Part shown: piece after piece, positions 46,038 to 55,775 of the stretch
How the letters are laid out: each line of letters begins with the position of its first letter
How positions within the stretch are numbered: the first letter of the stretch is position 1
NCBI GenBank assembly: GCA_945865725.1
Contig: CAMBEO010000008.1
Span: 1-59,775 of the forward strand
DNA from: Thermoflexus hugenholtzii JAD2
GTDB taxonomy: Bacteria > Chloroflexota > UBA11872 > UBA12225
Reading direction: 5' to 3'
Length of the DNA stretch: 59,775 nucleotides
Program-made: the position numbers and the translations under genes
Notes under the pieces: model-generated
The model's database searches: none
What the model saw: the letters and a program-made list of their open reading frames with translations, nothing else
Told to the model about the DNA's origin: nothing

Positions 46038-47042
46038 ATGTATCTCGGAAACCAGATGGGAAACCTTAGCGAGGAGCGGCTCCAGTGGGCGGCGCAACTG
46101 GGCGTCGCCCACATCGCGTGCGAGGATCGCCGCACCGATGCGATCGAGAACGAGGACGGGACGTGGAGCGTCGAAGGCCTGCGCCGCCTGCAGGAGCGTT
46201 GTTCGGCCTGGGGCATCAAGGTTGACGTCATCGCGCTCAACCTCCCCAGCCAGTACATGACCCGGCAACGGTTCCCGGGAATCATGCGGGGCCTGCCGTC
46301 GCGCGACGCAGAAATCGAAGTGATCAACCAGAACATCCGCGCCGCCGGCGAGGCCGGTATCGACTGCCTCAAGTACAACCTCAACTTGCTCGGGGTCCCG
46401 CGCACGGGTCGGACGAAGGGGCGCGGGGGCGCCATGTACTCCCACTTCGACATTGCCAAGTGGGAGGACCACTCCCTGACGGAAGCCGGTCCGGTCTCGC
46501 CCGAGGCGATGTGGGCGAACATCGAGTACTTCCTGGAGCGGGTCGTGCCCGTCGCCGAGGAGGCTCGCGTCCGCCTTGCCTGCCACCCGCATGACCCGGC
46601 CGTCCCGCACGTCGGCGGCCTCCGGGGCGTCCATTGCGTCCTCGGGAGCATCGACGGCATGAAGCGCTTCGTCGAGACTTGCCCTAGCCCCTACCACGGC
46701 CTGAACTTCTGCCAGGGGACCGTCTCCGAGATGTGCGTCGACCCGGCGACCGAGGTCCTCGAGGCGATCCGCCACTTCGGGGCCCAAGGCAAGATCTTCA
46801 TGGTCCACTTCCGCAACATCCGGGGCGGGTTCCTGAACTTCGACGAGGTCTATCCCGACGAGGGCGACGTCGACATGTTCGCGGCGGTCAACGCCTACCT
46901 CGACTCGGGCGCGAACGCGATGCTTTGCCCGGATCACGTGCCGCATAGCACGGTGGACCCGACCGGCGAGAAGCAGTTCAGCTACTGCCTCGGTCACACC
47001 CGGGCGCTCCTCCAAGTGGCGCAGTCCCTCCGGGGGCGGTAG
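46038..47042 (+). CDS. Mannonate dehydratase (UxuA)-like TIM-barrel protein
   Basis: YNLNLLGVPRTGRTKGRGGAMYSHFD, RLACHPHDPAVPHVGGLRGVHCVLGS, HGLNFCQGTVSEM, MVHFRNIRG. Confidence 0.82.
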   Translation: MYLGNQMGNLSEERLQWAAQLGVAHIACEDRRTDAIENEDGTWSVEGLRRLQERCSAWGIKVDVIALNLPSQYMTRQRFPGIMRGLPSRDAEIEVINQNIRAAGEAGIDCLKYNLNLLGVPRTGRTKGRGGAMYSHFDIAKWEDHSLTEAGPVSPEAMWANIEYFLERVVPVAEEARVRLACHPHDPAVPHVGGLRGVHCVLGSIDGMKRFVETCPSPYHGLNFCQGTVSEMCVDPATEVLEAIRHFGAQGKIFMVHFRNIRGGFLNFDEVYPDEGDVDMFAAVNAYLDSGANAMLCPDHVPHSTVDPTGEKQFSYCLGHTRALLQVAQSLRGR

Positions 47043-47049
47043 GGCAGGG

Positions 47050-47175
47050 GGCGTCGTCCTTCCCTCTCCCGCCGCAGCGGGCGAGGGATTGAGGGTGGGT
47101 GGTGCTTCCCTCTCCCGCCGCAGCGGGGGAGGGATTGAGGGTGGGGGCCTTTTTCTTCCCTCTCCCGCCGCACCG
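47050..47175. repeat. Three consecutive GC-rich hairpin repeat copies upstream of the ABC exporter
   Basis: TTCCCTCTCCCGCCGCAGCGGGCGAGGGATTGAGGGTGGGTGGTGC, repeated three times, last copy degenerate. Confidence 0.94.
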
Positions 47176-47232
47176 GTGCGCTGTGGCGATGATTGAGGTC
47201 AGCAAGTCAATGGCGCGGTTGGAGGGTGGCTG

Positions 47233-49230
47233 ATGATCCGGATGGGCATGGGGCGAGGCGGGCGCGGGGAGCAGCGGCCGGGCGTGAGCAAGGAGCTGCC
47301 ACCGGTCTCCGCCCGGCGCCTCTACGCCATCCTGTGGCCCTACCGGGCGCGCCTTGCCCTCTCCGGCCTGCTCCTGCTCTACACCGCGGCCGTCGGCCTC
47401 GTCTTCCCCCTCGGGGTCAAGGTCCTGATCGACTCCGCCCTGTCCGATGCCGATCCCGCGCAACTCGATTGGGTCGCCGGCGCCCTCATCGTGATGTTCC
47501 TGACGGAGTCGATCGCGAGTTTTGTCCAGGGCTACCTCGTCGGCGGCACGGGCGAGCGCCTCGGCAACGACCTTGCCATGCGCGTCGCCGACCACCTCCT
47601 TCGCCTCCCGATGCGCTACTACGACCGCCAGCGCACCGGCGACCTCCTCGCGATCGTCGGGTCCGACGTCACCCTCGTCCGGTCAGGCACCCTCGGGACG
47701 GCGCTGCCCCTCGTCTCGCAGGTCGTCCGCCTCGCCGGCAGCATCGCGATCGCGATCTCCCTCAACTGGCGCCTCGCGATGTTTGTCGTCGTCATCACCC
47801 CGCTCGTCATGGCCATCGCCATCACCGCGGGTCGGCGCGTGCGCACGCTGTCGCGCATGGCGCAACAGGGCGTCGGCGAGGCCACCGCCGTCCTGAGCGA
47901 GGTGCTCACGAACGTTCGCGTCGTCAAGGCGTTCGGGCGCGAGCCCCACGAGCGCGTCCGCTACCTGGATCGCATGGCCGAGGTCCTCCGCCTCGGCTTG
48001 CACCGGACCCTCATCGACTCGTCGGTCGGCCCCTCGATCACGTTCCTGAGTTTCAGCGCGATCACCGCCGTGCTCTGGGTCGGTGGACAGGAGGTCATCG
48101 CCGGGCGATTGAGCGCCGGAGACCTTGTCGCGTTCCTCATGTACCTCATGGGAGTGGCCGCGCCCATCGGCGCGCTGACCCGCCTGTACACGCAACTCCA
48201 GCAGGCCCTCGGGGCCGCCCAGCGCATCTTCGCCCTGACCGACGAACCCGTGGAGATCCAGGACCGGACTGACGCGCGCGCGCTCCCAGCAGGTAAGGGT
48301 CGCGTCCAGTTCGAGAGCGTCCACTTCGCGTACGCGCCGGATCGCGAAGTCCTCCACGGCCTTGACTTGCTCGTGGAACCGGGCCAGACGTGCGCCGTGG
48401 TCGGACCGTCGGGCGCCGGCAAGACGACGACGATCGGCCTCCTCCTGCGCCTGTACGAGGTCACCGCCGGGGCCGTCATCGTTGACGGGTGCGACGTCCG
48501 CGACGCGACGCAGGCGTCACTGCGCGAGGCGATGGCCCTCGTGCCGCAGGAGCCCGTGCTCTTCGCGACGACCGTTGGTGACAACATCCGGTACGGGCGC
48601 CTTGACGCGACCGACGACGAGGTTGAGGAGGCCGCGCGCGTCGCTAACGCGCACGAGTTCGTCAGCCGCCTGCCGTCGGGCTACGCGACGGAGGTGGGGG
48701 AGCGGGGCGTGCAACTCTCCGCGGGGCAGCGCCAGCGGATCGCCATCGCCCGCGCCATCCTGCGCAACCCAAGGATCCTCCTCCTCGACGAGGCGACGGC
48801 CTCCCTGGACAACGAGTCGGAGTTCCTGGTCCAGGAGGCCCTTGACCGCCTCATGCGGGACCGCACCACGATCGTCGTGGCGCACCGCCTCACCACCATC
48901 GAGAATGCCGACAAGATCGTCGTCCTCGATGAGGGCCGGTGCGTCGAGTCGGGCACGCACGCCGAACTGCTCTTGCACGCCGGGCTATACGCGCGTCTAT
49001 GGACGCGCAGCTTCGAGGATGAGAGGGATTTCGTCTCCACGCGCGGAGCGCCTGCGGAGTTCCCTGACGGCCGCCCGACCCGAACCGCTCGCCGGGCCGT
49101 CCTGGCGGGTGACGCGATCGCGCGGGTGCCCGGAAGGACCCCCACCCTCAATCCCTCCCCCGCTGCGGCGGGAGAGGGAAGCCCCACCCCCTCCCCTCGG
49201 GAGAGCGGTGGGGGGCGCGTACGCGGATAA
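47233..49230 (+). CDS. MsbA/LmrA-like ABC exporter (TMD-NBD fusion) with repeat-encoded C-terminus
   Basis: GPSGAGKTTTIGLLLRLYEV, LSAGQRQRIAIARAILRNPRILLLDEATASLDNESE; last about 30 aa [31 protein letters not shown] is translated repeat. Confidence 0.94.
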   Translation: MIRMGMGRGGRGEQRPGVSKELPPVSARRLYAILWPYRARLALSGLLLLYTAAVGLVFPLGVKVLIDSALSDADPAQLDWVAGALIVMFLTESIASFVQGYLVGGTGERLGNDLAMRVADHLLRLPMRYYDRQRTGDLLAIVGSDVTLVRSGTLGTALPLVSQVVRLAGSIAIAISLNWRLAMFVVVITPLVMAIAITAGRRVRTLSRMAQQGVGEATAVLSEVLTNVRVVKAFGREPHERVRYLDRMAEVLRLGLHRTLIDSSVGPSITFLSFSAITAVLWVGGQEVIAGRLSAGDLVAFLMYLMGVAAPIGALTRLYTQLQQALGAAQRIFALTDEPVEIQDRTDARALPAGKGRVQFESVHFAYAPDREVLHGLDLLVEPGQTCAVVGPSGAGKTTTIGLLLRLYEVTAGAVIVDGCDVRDATQASLREAMALVPQEPVLFATTVGDNIRYGRLDATDDEVEEAARVANAHEFVSRLPSGYATEVGERGVQLSAGQRQRIAIARAILRNPRILLLDEATASLDNESEFLVQEALDRLMRDRTTIVVAHRLTTIENADKIVVLDEGRCVESGTHAELLLHAGLYARLWTRSFEDERDFVSTRGAPAEFPDGRPTRTARRAVLAGDAIARVPGRTPTLNPSPAAAGEGSPTPSPRESGGGRVRG

Positions 49231-49258
49231 CGAGGTCGTCACGCCCGCGGCGGAACGG

Positions 49259-50224
49259 TCAGGCGCCGCCCGGTAGCGCCACCCAGTCCTCGACGAGGCC
49301 GTCCGCCCGCAGGTCGGCCCAGAGCGCGCCGGGAATGTCGAACCGCATCATCTCGGCGTTCTCGTCGAGTTCCTCGATCGAGCGGACGCCGGTCAGGACG
49401 GAATTGACCGCCGGATGGGCGAGCGGGAACTGCAGCGCCGCCGCCTTGAGCGGCACGTCGTGGCGCGCGCAGGCCTCTTCGAGCCGACGCGCTCGCTCAA
49501 GCCACGGCGACGGCACCGGCGCGTAGTTGAAGGTCGCGCGCTCGGTCGGCCCGGCAAGGACGCCGCTGTTGTAGACCCCGCCGATGATGATCCCGATCCC
49601 CTTGCGGGCGCACGTCTCGACCAGCGACCTGGAGGTGCCGTGGTCAAGGAGGGTGTAGCGCCCGGCAAGCAGGAAGCAGTCCAGGTGCACCTCGTCCGCA
49701 AAGCGTTCAAGCATCGCCGCCTGGTTCATCCCCGCACCGATCGCCTTCACGACCCCCGTTGACCGCAGCACGTCGAGCGCGGTGTAGGCCGTGTCGCTTG
49801 CCTGGCTCCAGTGGTCGTCCGGGTCATGCAGGTGCAACAGGTCGACGCCACTCATGCGCAAGCGCCCAAGGCTCTCGTCAAGTGACCGCATCACGCCGTC
49901 GTAGGAGAAGTCGAACGTCGGCGCAATCGCGCCAGTCGCATCTGGCCGGAGCAGTCGCCCGACTTTCGTGGAGATCACGTAATCGTCGGGCTTCCACCGG
50001 GAGAGCGCGTGCCCCAGGCGGCGTTCGGACTCGCCCCGGCCATAGAGCGGCGCGGTGTCGAACAGGCGGATGCCATGTTCCCACGCCCGCGCGACGATCG
50101 CGTCAACGGTCGCCGGATGGTCGGGGCGCGTCGGGCCGGCGAGCGGTCCTCCCCCGAGCGACAACCTGGATACCTCGGAAAGCGACTGGCCAAGACGCAC
50201 GCGTGCCGACGGATCGAACCCCAT
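49259..50224 (-). CDS. Aldo/keto reductase (D-threo-aldose 1-dehydrogenase-like)
   Basis: 321 aa; GIRLFDTAPLYGRGESERRLGHAL, VISTKVGRLLRP, VDLLHLHDPDDHW. Confidence 0.88.
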   Translation of the reverse strand: MGFDPSARVRLGQSLSEVSRLSLGGGPLAGPTRPDHPATVDAIVARAWEHGIRLFDTAPLYGRGESERRLGHALSRWKPDDYVISTKVGRLLRPDATGAIAPTFDFSYDGVMRSLDESLGRLRMSGVDLLHLHDPDDHWSQASDTAYTALDVLRSTGVVKAIGAGMNQAAMLERFADEVHLDCFLLAGRYTLLDHGTSRSLVETCARKGIGIIIGGVYNSGVLAGPTERATFNYAPVPSPWLERARRLEEACARHDVPLKAAALQFPLAHPAVNSVLTGVRSIEELDENAEMMRFDIPGALWADLRADGLVEDWVALPGGA

Positions 50225-50337
50225 GACGTGCCTCCTCGCAGGGCGCGGGGCAGTCTAGCAGCCTTCTCCAGCACCCCGGATGCCGACTGGCCCGCGCGAG
50301 GGGCACAATCACGGGTACCACCGCATCGCTCGGAGGC

Positions 50338-51711
50338 GTGACCAGAATGCCTGGAACTTCACCGGTCGCCCCCGCACTGGTTGACCTCTCCGTCGACCAG
50401 GTCCTTGATGGACTCGCCCGGGAGGACGGCTTCACCGCCCGGACCTACCTTGAGGCCCTGCTCGAGCGCCATGACGCCATCGAGGGGGTCGTGCGCGCGT
50501 TCGCCTGGCGCGATCCCGCCCGGGCACGTGCCCTCGCCGACGAGGCCGACCGCCGACGCGCACGGGGTGGCGCGCTTGGTTCGCTCGAGGGCGTGCCGGT
50601 GGGCATCAAGGACGTGTTCGACACCGCTGGCATCCCGACCGGGTGCGGGTCACGCGCGTTCGACGGGAACGTCCCTTCGACGGACGCCGTGGCGGTCGTC
50701 GCCCTCCAAGCCGCTGGCGCCTGGGTCTTCGGGAAGACGGTCACCACCGAACTGGCCTACTTCCATCCCGGCCCGACGACCAATCCCTGGGACCCGTCGC
50801 GGACGCCGGGCGGTTCCTCGATGGGGAGCGCCGCCGCCGTGGCCGCCGGCCTCGTGCCCCTTGCGATCGGCACGCAAACCAACGGGTCCGTCATCCGTCC
50901 GGCGGCCTTCTGCGGTGTCGTCGGGTTCAAGCCGACCCTTGGGCGGTTGCCCCTGGACGGGTGCCTGCCCTTCAGCCCGTCGAACGACCAGGGCGGGCTC
51001 TTCGCGCGTGACGTTCGCGGCGCCGCCCGCGGTGCCGCCGCATGGGCCGGGGAGTCACCCTCGGATTGGGTCCCCGGTCCCCAGGCACCCGAAGCCAGGG
51101 CGCCGCGCCTCGCGGCCGTGCGGACCGGCGACTGGGACGGCATCGAACCCGCGTCGCGTGACGCCGTCGTGCATTCCGTCGACGTGATAAGGCGCGCCGG
51201 CGCGTCGGTCGACTGGGTGGAGTGCCCCCCGGAGGTCGACGCGCTCCTGCCCGTCCACCGCACGATCATGTCCCGCGAGGGTTCGGACACCCTTGCCCAC
51301 GTGCGCGCCCGCCACGACGCGGTCCTTTCCGCCACCCTCCGCGCGTACCTCGACGAGGGGTCCCGCGTGACGGAACAGGACCTCGCCGTGGCGCGGCTGG
51401 CACGCAACCGGGCGACCGTCGCGTTCGCCACGTGGATGCGCGCCTACGACGCGATCATCGCGCCGGCGGCCCCGGGCGAGGCGCCGACCCCGGAGACCAC
51501 TGGCGACCCGCGCTGCCAGACCCGCTGGCAGTCGGTCGGCGCGCCGGTGCTCTGCCTGCCGTGCGCACTCGGACCCCACGGCTTGCCCTTGGCGATCCAG
51601 GTCGTCGGTGCGCACGGCGCCGATGCGCGCATGCTTCGCGCCGCCGCCTGGATCGAGGCGCGACTGCCCCATCCGGGGCGCCCGGTAGCCAGCACCATCG
51701 CGCGCGCATGA
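50338..51711 (+). CDS. Amidase signature family enzyme
   Basis: 457 aa; GVPVGIKDVFDTAGIPTGCGSRAF, TRTPGGSSMGSAAAVAAGLVPLAIGTQTNGSVIRPAAFCGVVGFKPT-like amidase signature. Confidence 0.93.
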   Translation: MTRMPGTSPVAPALVDLSVDQVLDGLAREDGFTARTYLEALLERHDAIEGVVRAFAWRDPARARALADEADRRRARGGALGSLEGVPVGIKDVFDTAGIPTGCGSRAFDGNVPSTDAVAVVALQAAGAWVFGKTVTTELAYFHPGPTTNPWDPSRTPGGSSMGSAAAVAAGLVPLAIGTQTNGSVIRPAAFCGVVGFKPTLGRLPLDGCLPFSPSNDQGGLFARDVRGAARGAAAWAGESPSDWVPGPQAPEARAPRLAAVRTGDWDGIEPASRDAVVHSVDVIRRAGASVDWVECPPEVDALLPVHRTIMSREGSDTLAHVRARHDAVLSATLRAYLDEGSRVTEQDLAVARLARNRATVAFATWMRAYDAIIAPAAPGEAPTPETTGDPRCQTRWQSVGAPVLCLPCALGPHGLPLAIQVVGAHGADARMLRAAAWIEARLPHPGRPVASTIARA

Positions 51712-53012
51712 CGGCGGCGCCCGCGCAACTCGCGCCCGACCCGGAGGCTCGCCCGCCCCACGCGCGCTACAACTTCGCCCTCCTCACCCTTGACGGCCTG
51801 ACCTTCTGGTTGGGGATGAGCTACTTCTCCCCGACGACGATCCTGCCGCTCTTCGTCAGCCACCTCTCGGCAAGCAACGTCCTGGTCGGCGCCGTGCCGG
51901 CGATCGTCACCATCGCCTGGGCCGTCCCGCAGCTCCTCGGCGCCGCCGTCGCGACACGCGTCTCCTCGCGCAAGTGGTACATCGCAAAGACCGCCCTCGT
52001 CGGGCGCATCCCCCTGGCCGCCATGATCATCGTGGTCTGGGCGTTCGCCGTCGATCAACCCGGCCTCGCCCTCGTCGCCTTCTTCGTCGGCTTCGGCGCC
52101 TTCCGCGCGGTCAGCGGCATGAACACGCCGGTCTACTTTGACCTTGTCGGGGCGACGATCCACCCGCGCGACCGCAGCCACTTCATCGGCCTCAACCAGT
52201 TCCTCGGCGGGGGCATCGGGGCGATCGCCCTCGCGGCCGGGCGCGACATGCTCGACGCCTACCCGTTCCCCGACGGGTTCGTCCTCTGCTTTTCGCTCGG
52301 CCTGGGCATCAGCTCGATCTCCATCGTGTGGCTTGCCAACGTCAGGGAGCCGGCGATCGAGCCGTCCTCCCGTGCGGGACGGCGCGGGATCGTCTCCGAG
52401 GCGATGCGGGTCGTGGCAAAGGACGGCCCATTCCGCGCGTACCTCGTCGCCCGCGCCCTCGTCGTCTTGGCCGGCATGGCCGGTGCCTTCTTCGGCGTGC
52501 ATGCCACGCGCGAACTCGGTGCCAGCGATGGCGACGTCGCGGTGTTCACCTCGATCCTGCTTGCCTTCCAGACGACCTCGACGATGATGTGGGGCGCGGT
52601 CGCCAACCGGTTGCGCCTCGTCAACGTCCTCCTTGGCGGAGCCATCCTCGGCGGGGCCGCCTCCGCCGTCGCCTTCGCGTGGCCGTCCGTCACCGCGTTC
52701 GCGGTCGTCTTTGCCCTCGCCGGGATCGCCACTGGCGCGGTCATCGTCGCCGAGGGTGCGATGCCCCTCGCCTTCGCCGAGGCCGCGGGCGAGGAACGCG
52801 CCCTCTACGTCGCCGTCACGAACACCGTCCTGTCGCCAGTCAACCTGGTCGCACCGCTAGCCGGCGGCCTCATCGCCGACGCCGCCGGTTTCGCGGCCAC
52901 GTACGTGGTCGCGACGGCACTCACCCTCGTTGCGGTCGCGGCGACCCTGCGTGTGCGCGAGGCGCGCGAAGCAGGCACTGCCGGAATGCGCCCGGCGTGG
53001 CCAGCACCATGA
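51708..53012 (+). CDS. MFS transporter (tandem paralog 1)
   Basis: Multiple TM helices; starts MTAAPAQLAPDPEARPPHARYNFALLTLDGLTFWLGMSYFSPTTILPLFVSHLSASNVLVGAVPAIVTI; ATGA overlap with amidase. Confidence 0.87.
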   Translation: MTAAPAQLAPDPEARPPHARYNFALLTLDGLTFWLGMSYFSPTTILPLFVSHLSASNVLVGAVPAIVTIAWAVPQLLGAAVATRVSSRKWYIAKTALVGRIPLAAMIIVVWAFAVDQPGLALVAFFVGFGAFRAVSGMNTPVYFDLVGATIHPRDRSHFIGLNQFLGGGIGAIALAAGRDMLDAYPFPDGFVLCFSLGLGISSISIVWLANVREPAIEPSSRAGRRGIVSEAMRVVAKDGPFRAYLVARALVVLAGMAGAFFGVHATRELGASDGDVAVFTSILLAFQTTSTMMWGAVANRLRLVNVLLGGAILGGAASAVAFAWPSVTAFAVVFALAGIATGAVIVAEGAMPLAFAEAAGEERALYVAVTNTVLSPVNLVAPLAGGLIADAAGFAATYVVATALTLVAVAATLRVREAREAGTAGMRPAWPAP

Positions 53013-53115
53013 CTGGCGGTCGGCGGAACATCAGGATGGCACGGCCGACTGAACGGCACGGTCCGCCAAGCGGGCTGGAGATGTCCCGCGCGGAGTGCGA
53101 GTGGGGACGCCTCCG

Positions 53116-54172
53116 ATGACCGGCGACGCGCCCGCGACCCCGCGACGCGACGCCGACGACCCGTGGGCCGTGCCGCACGCGCGAAGGAACGTGCCCCTCC
53201 TGGTCCTCGACGGCTTCGTCTTCGCCCTCGGCTTCAACTTCCTCTCGCCGGTCGCCATCATGCCGGTCTTCATCGCGCGCCTCACCCCCATCGACGTCCT
53301 GGCCGGGTCGTTCACGGCACTGGAGCAAATCGGGATCGCGCTCCCGAAGTTCGTCGCCGCCCGGTGGACCGAACGGGCGGCGCGGGCCGGGCGCCGACGG
53401 TCGGTGCGACACCAAGGCGGCGGAGCGGGCAGGGATGCCCGCGGTCCTGGCGCACGGCGGTCGGTGCGACACAAAGGCGGCGGAGCGGGCAGGGATGCCC
53501 GCGGACCAAGAGGACGGCGGAGCGGGCAAGGATGCCCGCGGACCCAGTACACCCGACCGGCAGTTGGCGCGACACGACGGCGGCTGGCGGGCGGCGGAAC
53601 ATCAGGATGGCACGGCCGGCGGAATGGCACGGTCGGCCGAGCGGGCTGGAGATGTCCCGCGCCGAGTGCGAGTGGGGACGCCCCCGATGACCGGTGACGC
53701 ACGACGGTTCGGCCACTCCGCCCCACCCCTGGGGACGCGGTTGCCCGCGGACCAAGCCCCCTGCCCGCCGCAGCGCGGGGCGCTTGCGGCCAATGAAGGC
53801 GTACTGGTCCGCGGGCTTCCAGCCCGCTCCGGCGCTGTGGCAGTCCCACCCTTTTCGCGCGCCGCACGGCGGTTCGGCCACTCCGCCCCACCCCTGGGGA
53901 CGCGGTTGCCCGCGGACCAAGCCCTCGCCGATCCAGCTCGCCGAACGCGCCGGCGCCCCGCGATCGACCTACGTCGCGTCATGGTCTGGATCGACATCCC
54001 CTTCTCGGTCGCCGCCCCCCTCGTGGGCGGTCTCCTCGCCGCGACCGTCGGCTTCGACGCGATCGATGCGGTCGCCGTCGCCGCCTACCTCGCCGCGGGC
54101 GTGGCCGGGGCCACCGTCGTCCGCCTCCTTCGCCGCCGACCGACCCGCGTGGCCAGCGTCGGGGCCGCCTGA
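53116..54172 (+). pseudogene. Remnant of MFS transporter (tandem paralog 2), central region replaced by repeats
   Basis: N-terminal RRNVPLLVLDGFVFALGFNFLSPVAIMPVFIARLTPIDVLAGSFTALEQIGIALPKFVAARWTERAARAGRR and C-terminal WIDIPFSVAAPLVGGLLAATVGFDAIDAVAVAAYLAAGVAGATVVRLL lie in different frames, separated by about 540 bp of repeats. Confidence 0.85.
53400..53935. repeat. Composite repeat block inside the MFS pseudogene
   Basis: 60-bp-spaced copies around GCGGGCAGGGATGCCCGC (53425, 53485), a third hairpin core at 53522, a 108-bp copy of 53022-53130 at about 53593-53701, and two copies of CGGTTCGGCCACTCCGCCCCACCCCTGGGGACGCGGTTGCCCGCGGACCAAGCCC. Confidence 0.9.
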
Positions 54173-54174
54173 CC

Positions 54175-55623
54175 ATGCCTCGCCCCCTGGCTCACGATGC
54201 GTCCGAAATCCCGGAATACCCTAGGGCCGACTTGATTGCCGCCATCGCCGCGGGCTCGGGAGCGGACGGCGGGGGCGCTCCCATACGTCAGGACCTCCCC
54301 AAGCGCGACGCTTCCTGGAACTTCTGGTGGCTCGTCTTCGATGGATTCATCTTCTCGTTCGGATTCACCTTCATCTCGCCATCGTCGATCCTTCCCGTCT
54401 TCGTCGCCCGACTGACCCCCATCGACGTCCTCGCCGGCGCGGTGCCCGCCATCGACTTCGTTGGCCTTGCCCTGCCCCAGTTGCTTGGCGCGCGGTGGGC
54501 GGCACGCGCCGCCCGGGCAGGCGGGCGAAAGCGATTCGTCCTCATCGTCGCCGCCCTCGGGCGCATCCCCATGCTCGCCCCGATCATCGCGACCGCCGCC
54601 TGGGGCGACCGCGAACCGGGACTGGTCCTCGCGTCGCTCCTGATCGGCCTTGGCCTCTTCCGGCTCAGCGAGGGCATCGTCCTTCCGGCGTACTTCGACA
54701 TCGTCGGCGCGGTCATCGATCCGCGCGAGCGTGCGCGCTACTTCGCCCTCCAACAGGCCAGCGGCGCCATCGGTGGCGTCGTCGCGGCCATCGGTGCCCG
54801 GTGGCTCCTCGCCGACCTGACTTTCCCATGGGGCTTCGTGGCGTGCTTTGCCATCGGAACCTTTTGGGTGTCGTTCGTCCTCGTCGTCTTCGCGCAGGTG
54901 CGCGAGCCTTCGGCCGACGACCCGGCGTGGGCCGAGGCAGCGGCGACCGGGCACGAGCCGGAGCCGAGCGACTTCCGGGAGGACGACGCCCGACGCACCG
55001 AGGCGGTCGGCGAGGCCATCGCTCGCCCGACATGGTGGCGCGACGTGGCGCTCACCGTCTCGGGAGACCAACGCTTCCGGCTCCTCTTCGCCGCGCGGGC
55101 GCTCTCCGCGATCGCCGGGATGGCCCCCGCCTACTTCGCGGTCGCCGCCGTGCGTCGACTGGGCGCGACCGACGCCGACGGCGCCACCTTCGGTGGGGTC
55201 ATGCTTGCCAGCGGCCTCCTTGGCACGCTGCTCTGGGGAGAGGTCGCCGCTCGGCACCGGCATGCCGTCCTGGTTCCGATCGGCGCGGCCCTCGGGGCCG
55301 TTGCCGCCATCGGCGCAAGCCTTGCACCGGACGTGACGTGGCTTCTCGGCACGTTCGCCGCCGGCGGACTCGGCGCGTCAGCCCTCGGGATGGCCGACTC
55401 GGCGCTTCCACTCGCCCTTGCAGAGCGCGCCGGTCGGTCACGAGCGTTTTACGTCGCCGTGTACGCGACCCTGACAGTCCCGTTCGCGGTCACCGCTCCC
55501 CTCGTCGGAGGACTTGTGTCCGGCGCGTTCGGATACGAGACGGTGAACGGCATCGCGGTCGCCGCGTACGCCGGCACTGCCGTGGTCGGATGGCGTCTCG
55601 TGCGCCTTGGCTCCGGCCCGTAG
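54175..55623 (+). CDS. MFS transporter (tandem paralog 3)
   Basis: 482 aa; NFWWLVFDGFIFSFGFTFISPSSILPVFVARLTPIDVLAGAVPAIDFVGLALPQLLGARWAARAARAGGRKR, clearly related to paralog 2 remnant. Confidence 0.88.
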   Translation: MPRPLAHDASEIPEYPRADLIAAIAAGSGADGGGAPIRQDLPKRDASWNFWWLVFDGFIFSFGFTFISPSSILPVFVARLTPIDVLAGAVPAIDFVGLALPQLLGARWAARAARAGGRKRFVLIVAALGRIPMLAPIIATAAWGDREPGLVLASLLIGLGLFRLSEGIVLPAYFDIVGAVIDPRERARYFALQQASGAIGGVVAAIGARWLLADLTFPWGFVACFAIGTFWVSFVLVVFAQVREPSADDPAWAEAAATGHEPEPSDFREDDARRTEAVGEAIARPTWWRDVALTVSGDQRFRLLFAARALSAIAGMAPAYFAVAAVRRLGATDADGATFGGVMLASGLLGTLLWGEVAARHRHAVLVPIGAALGAVAAIGASLAPDVTWLLGTFAAGGLGASALGMADSALPLALAERAGRSRAFYVAVYATLTVPFAVTAPLVGGLVSGAFGYETVNGIAVAAYAGTAVVGWRLVRLGSGP

Positions 55624-55775
55624 CCGTTGGGGGCGGTGCTCCCCTCTCTCCCCGGGAGAGTTTTCAGCAGGGGGCGCGTACGCGGATAACGATGGCGCTC
55701 CTTCCCCCTCTCCCGCCTGCCTTTGCTTTCAACTCAAGCCATCGACCGACCGGCGGCGGCACACTCGTCGTGCCC

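Noticed and set aside
54327-55775. N-terminal 483 aa of the 844-aa ORF
   Set aside because: Arg/Pro-rich alternate frame over the third MFS gene; only the segment after about 55776 looks like a real protein
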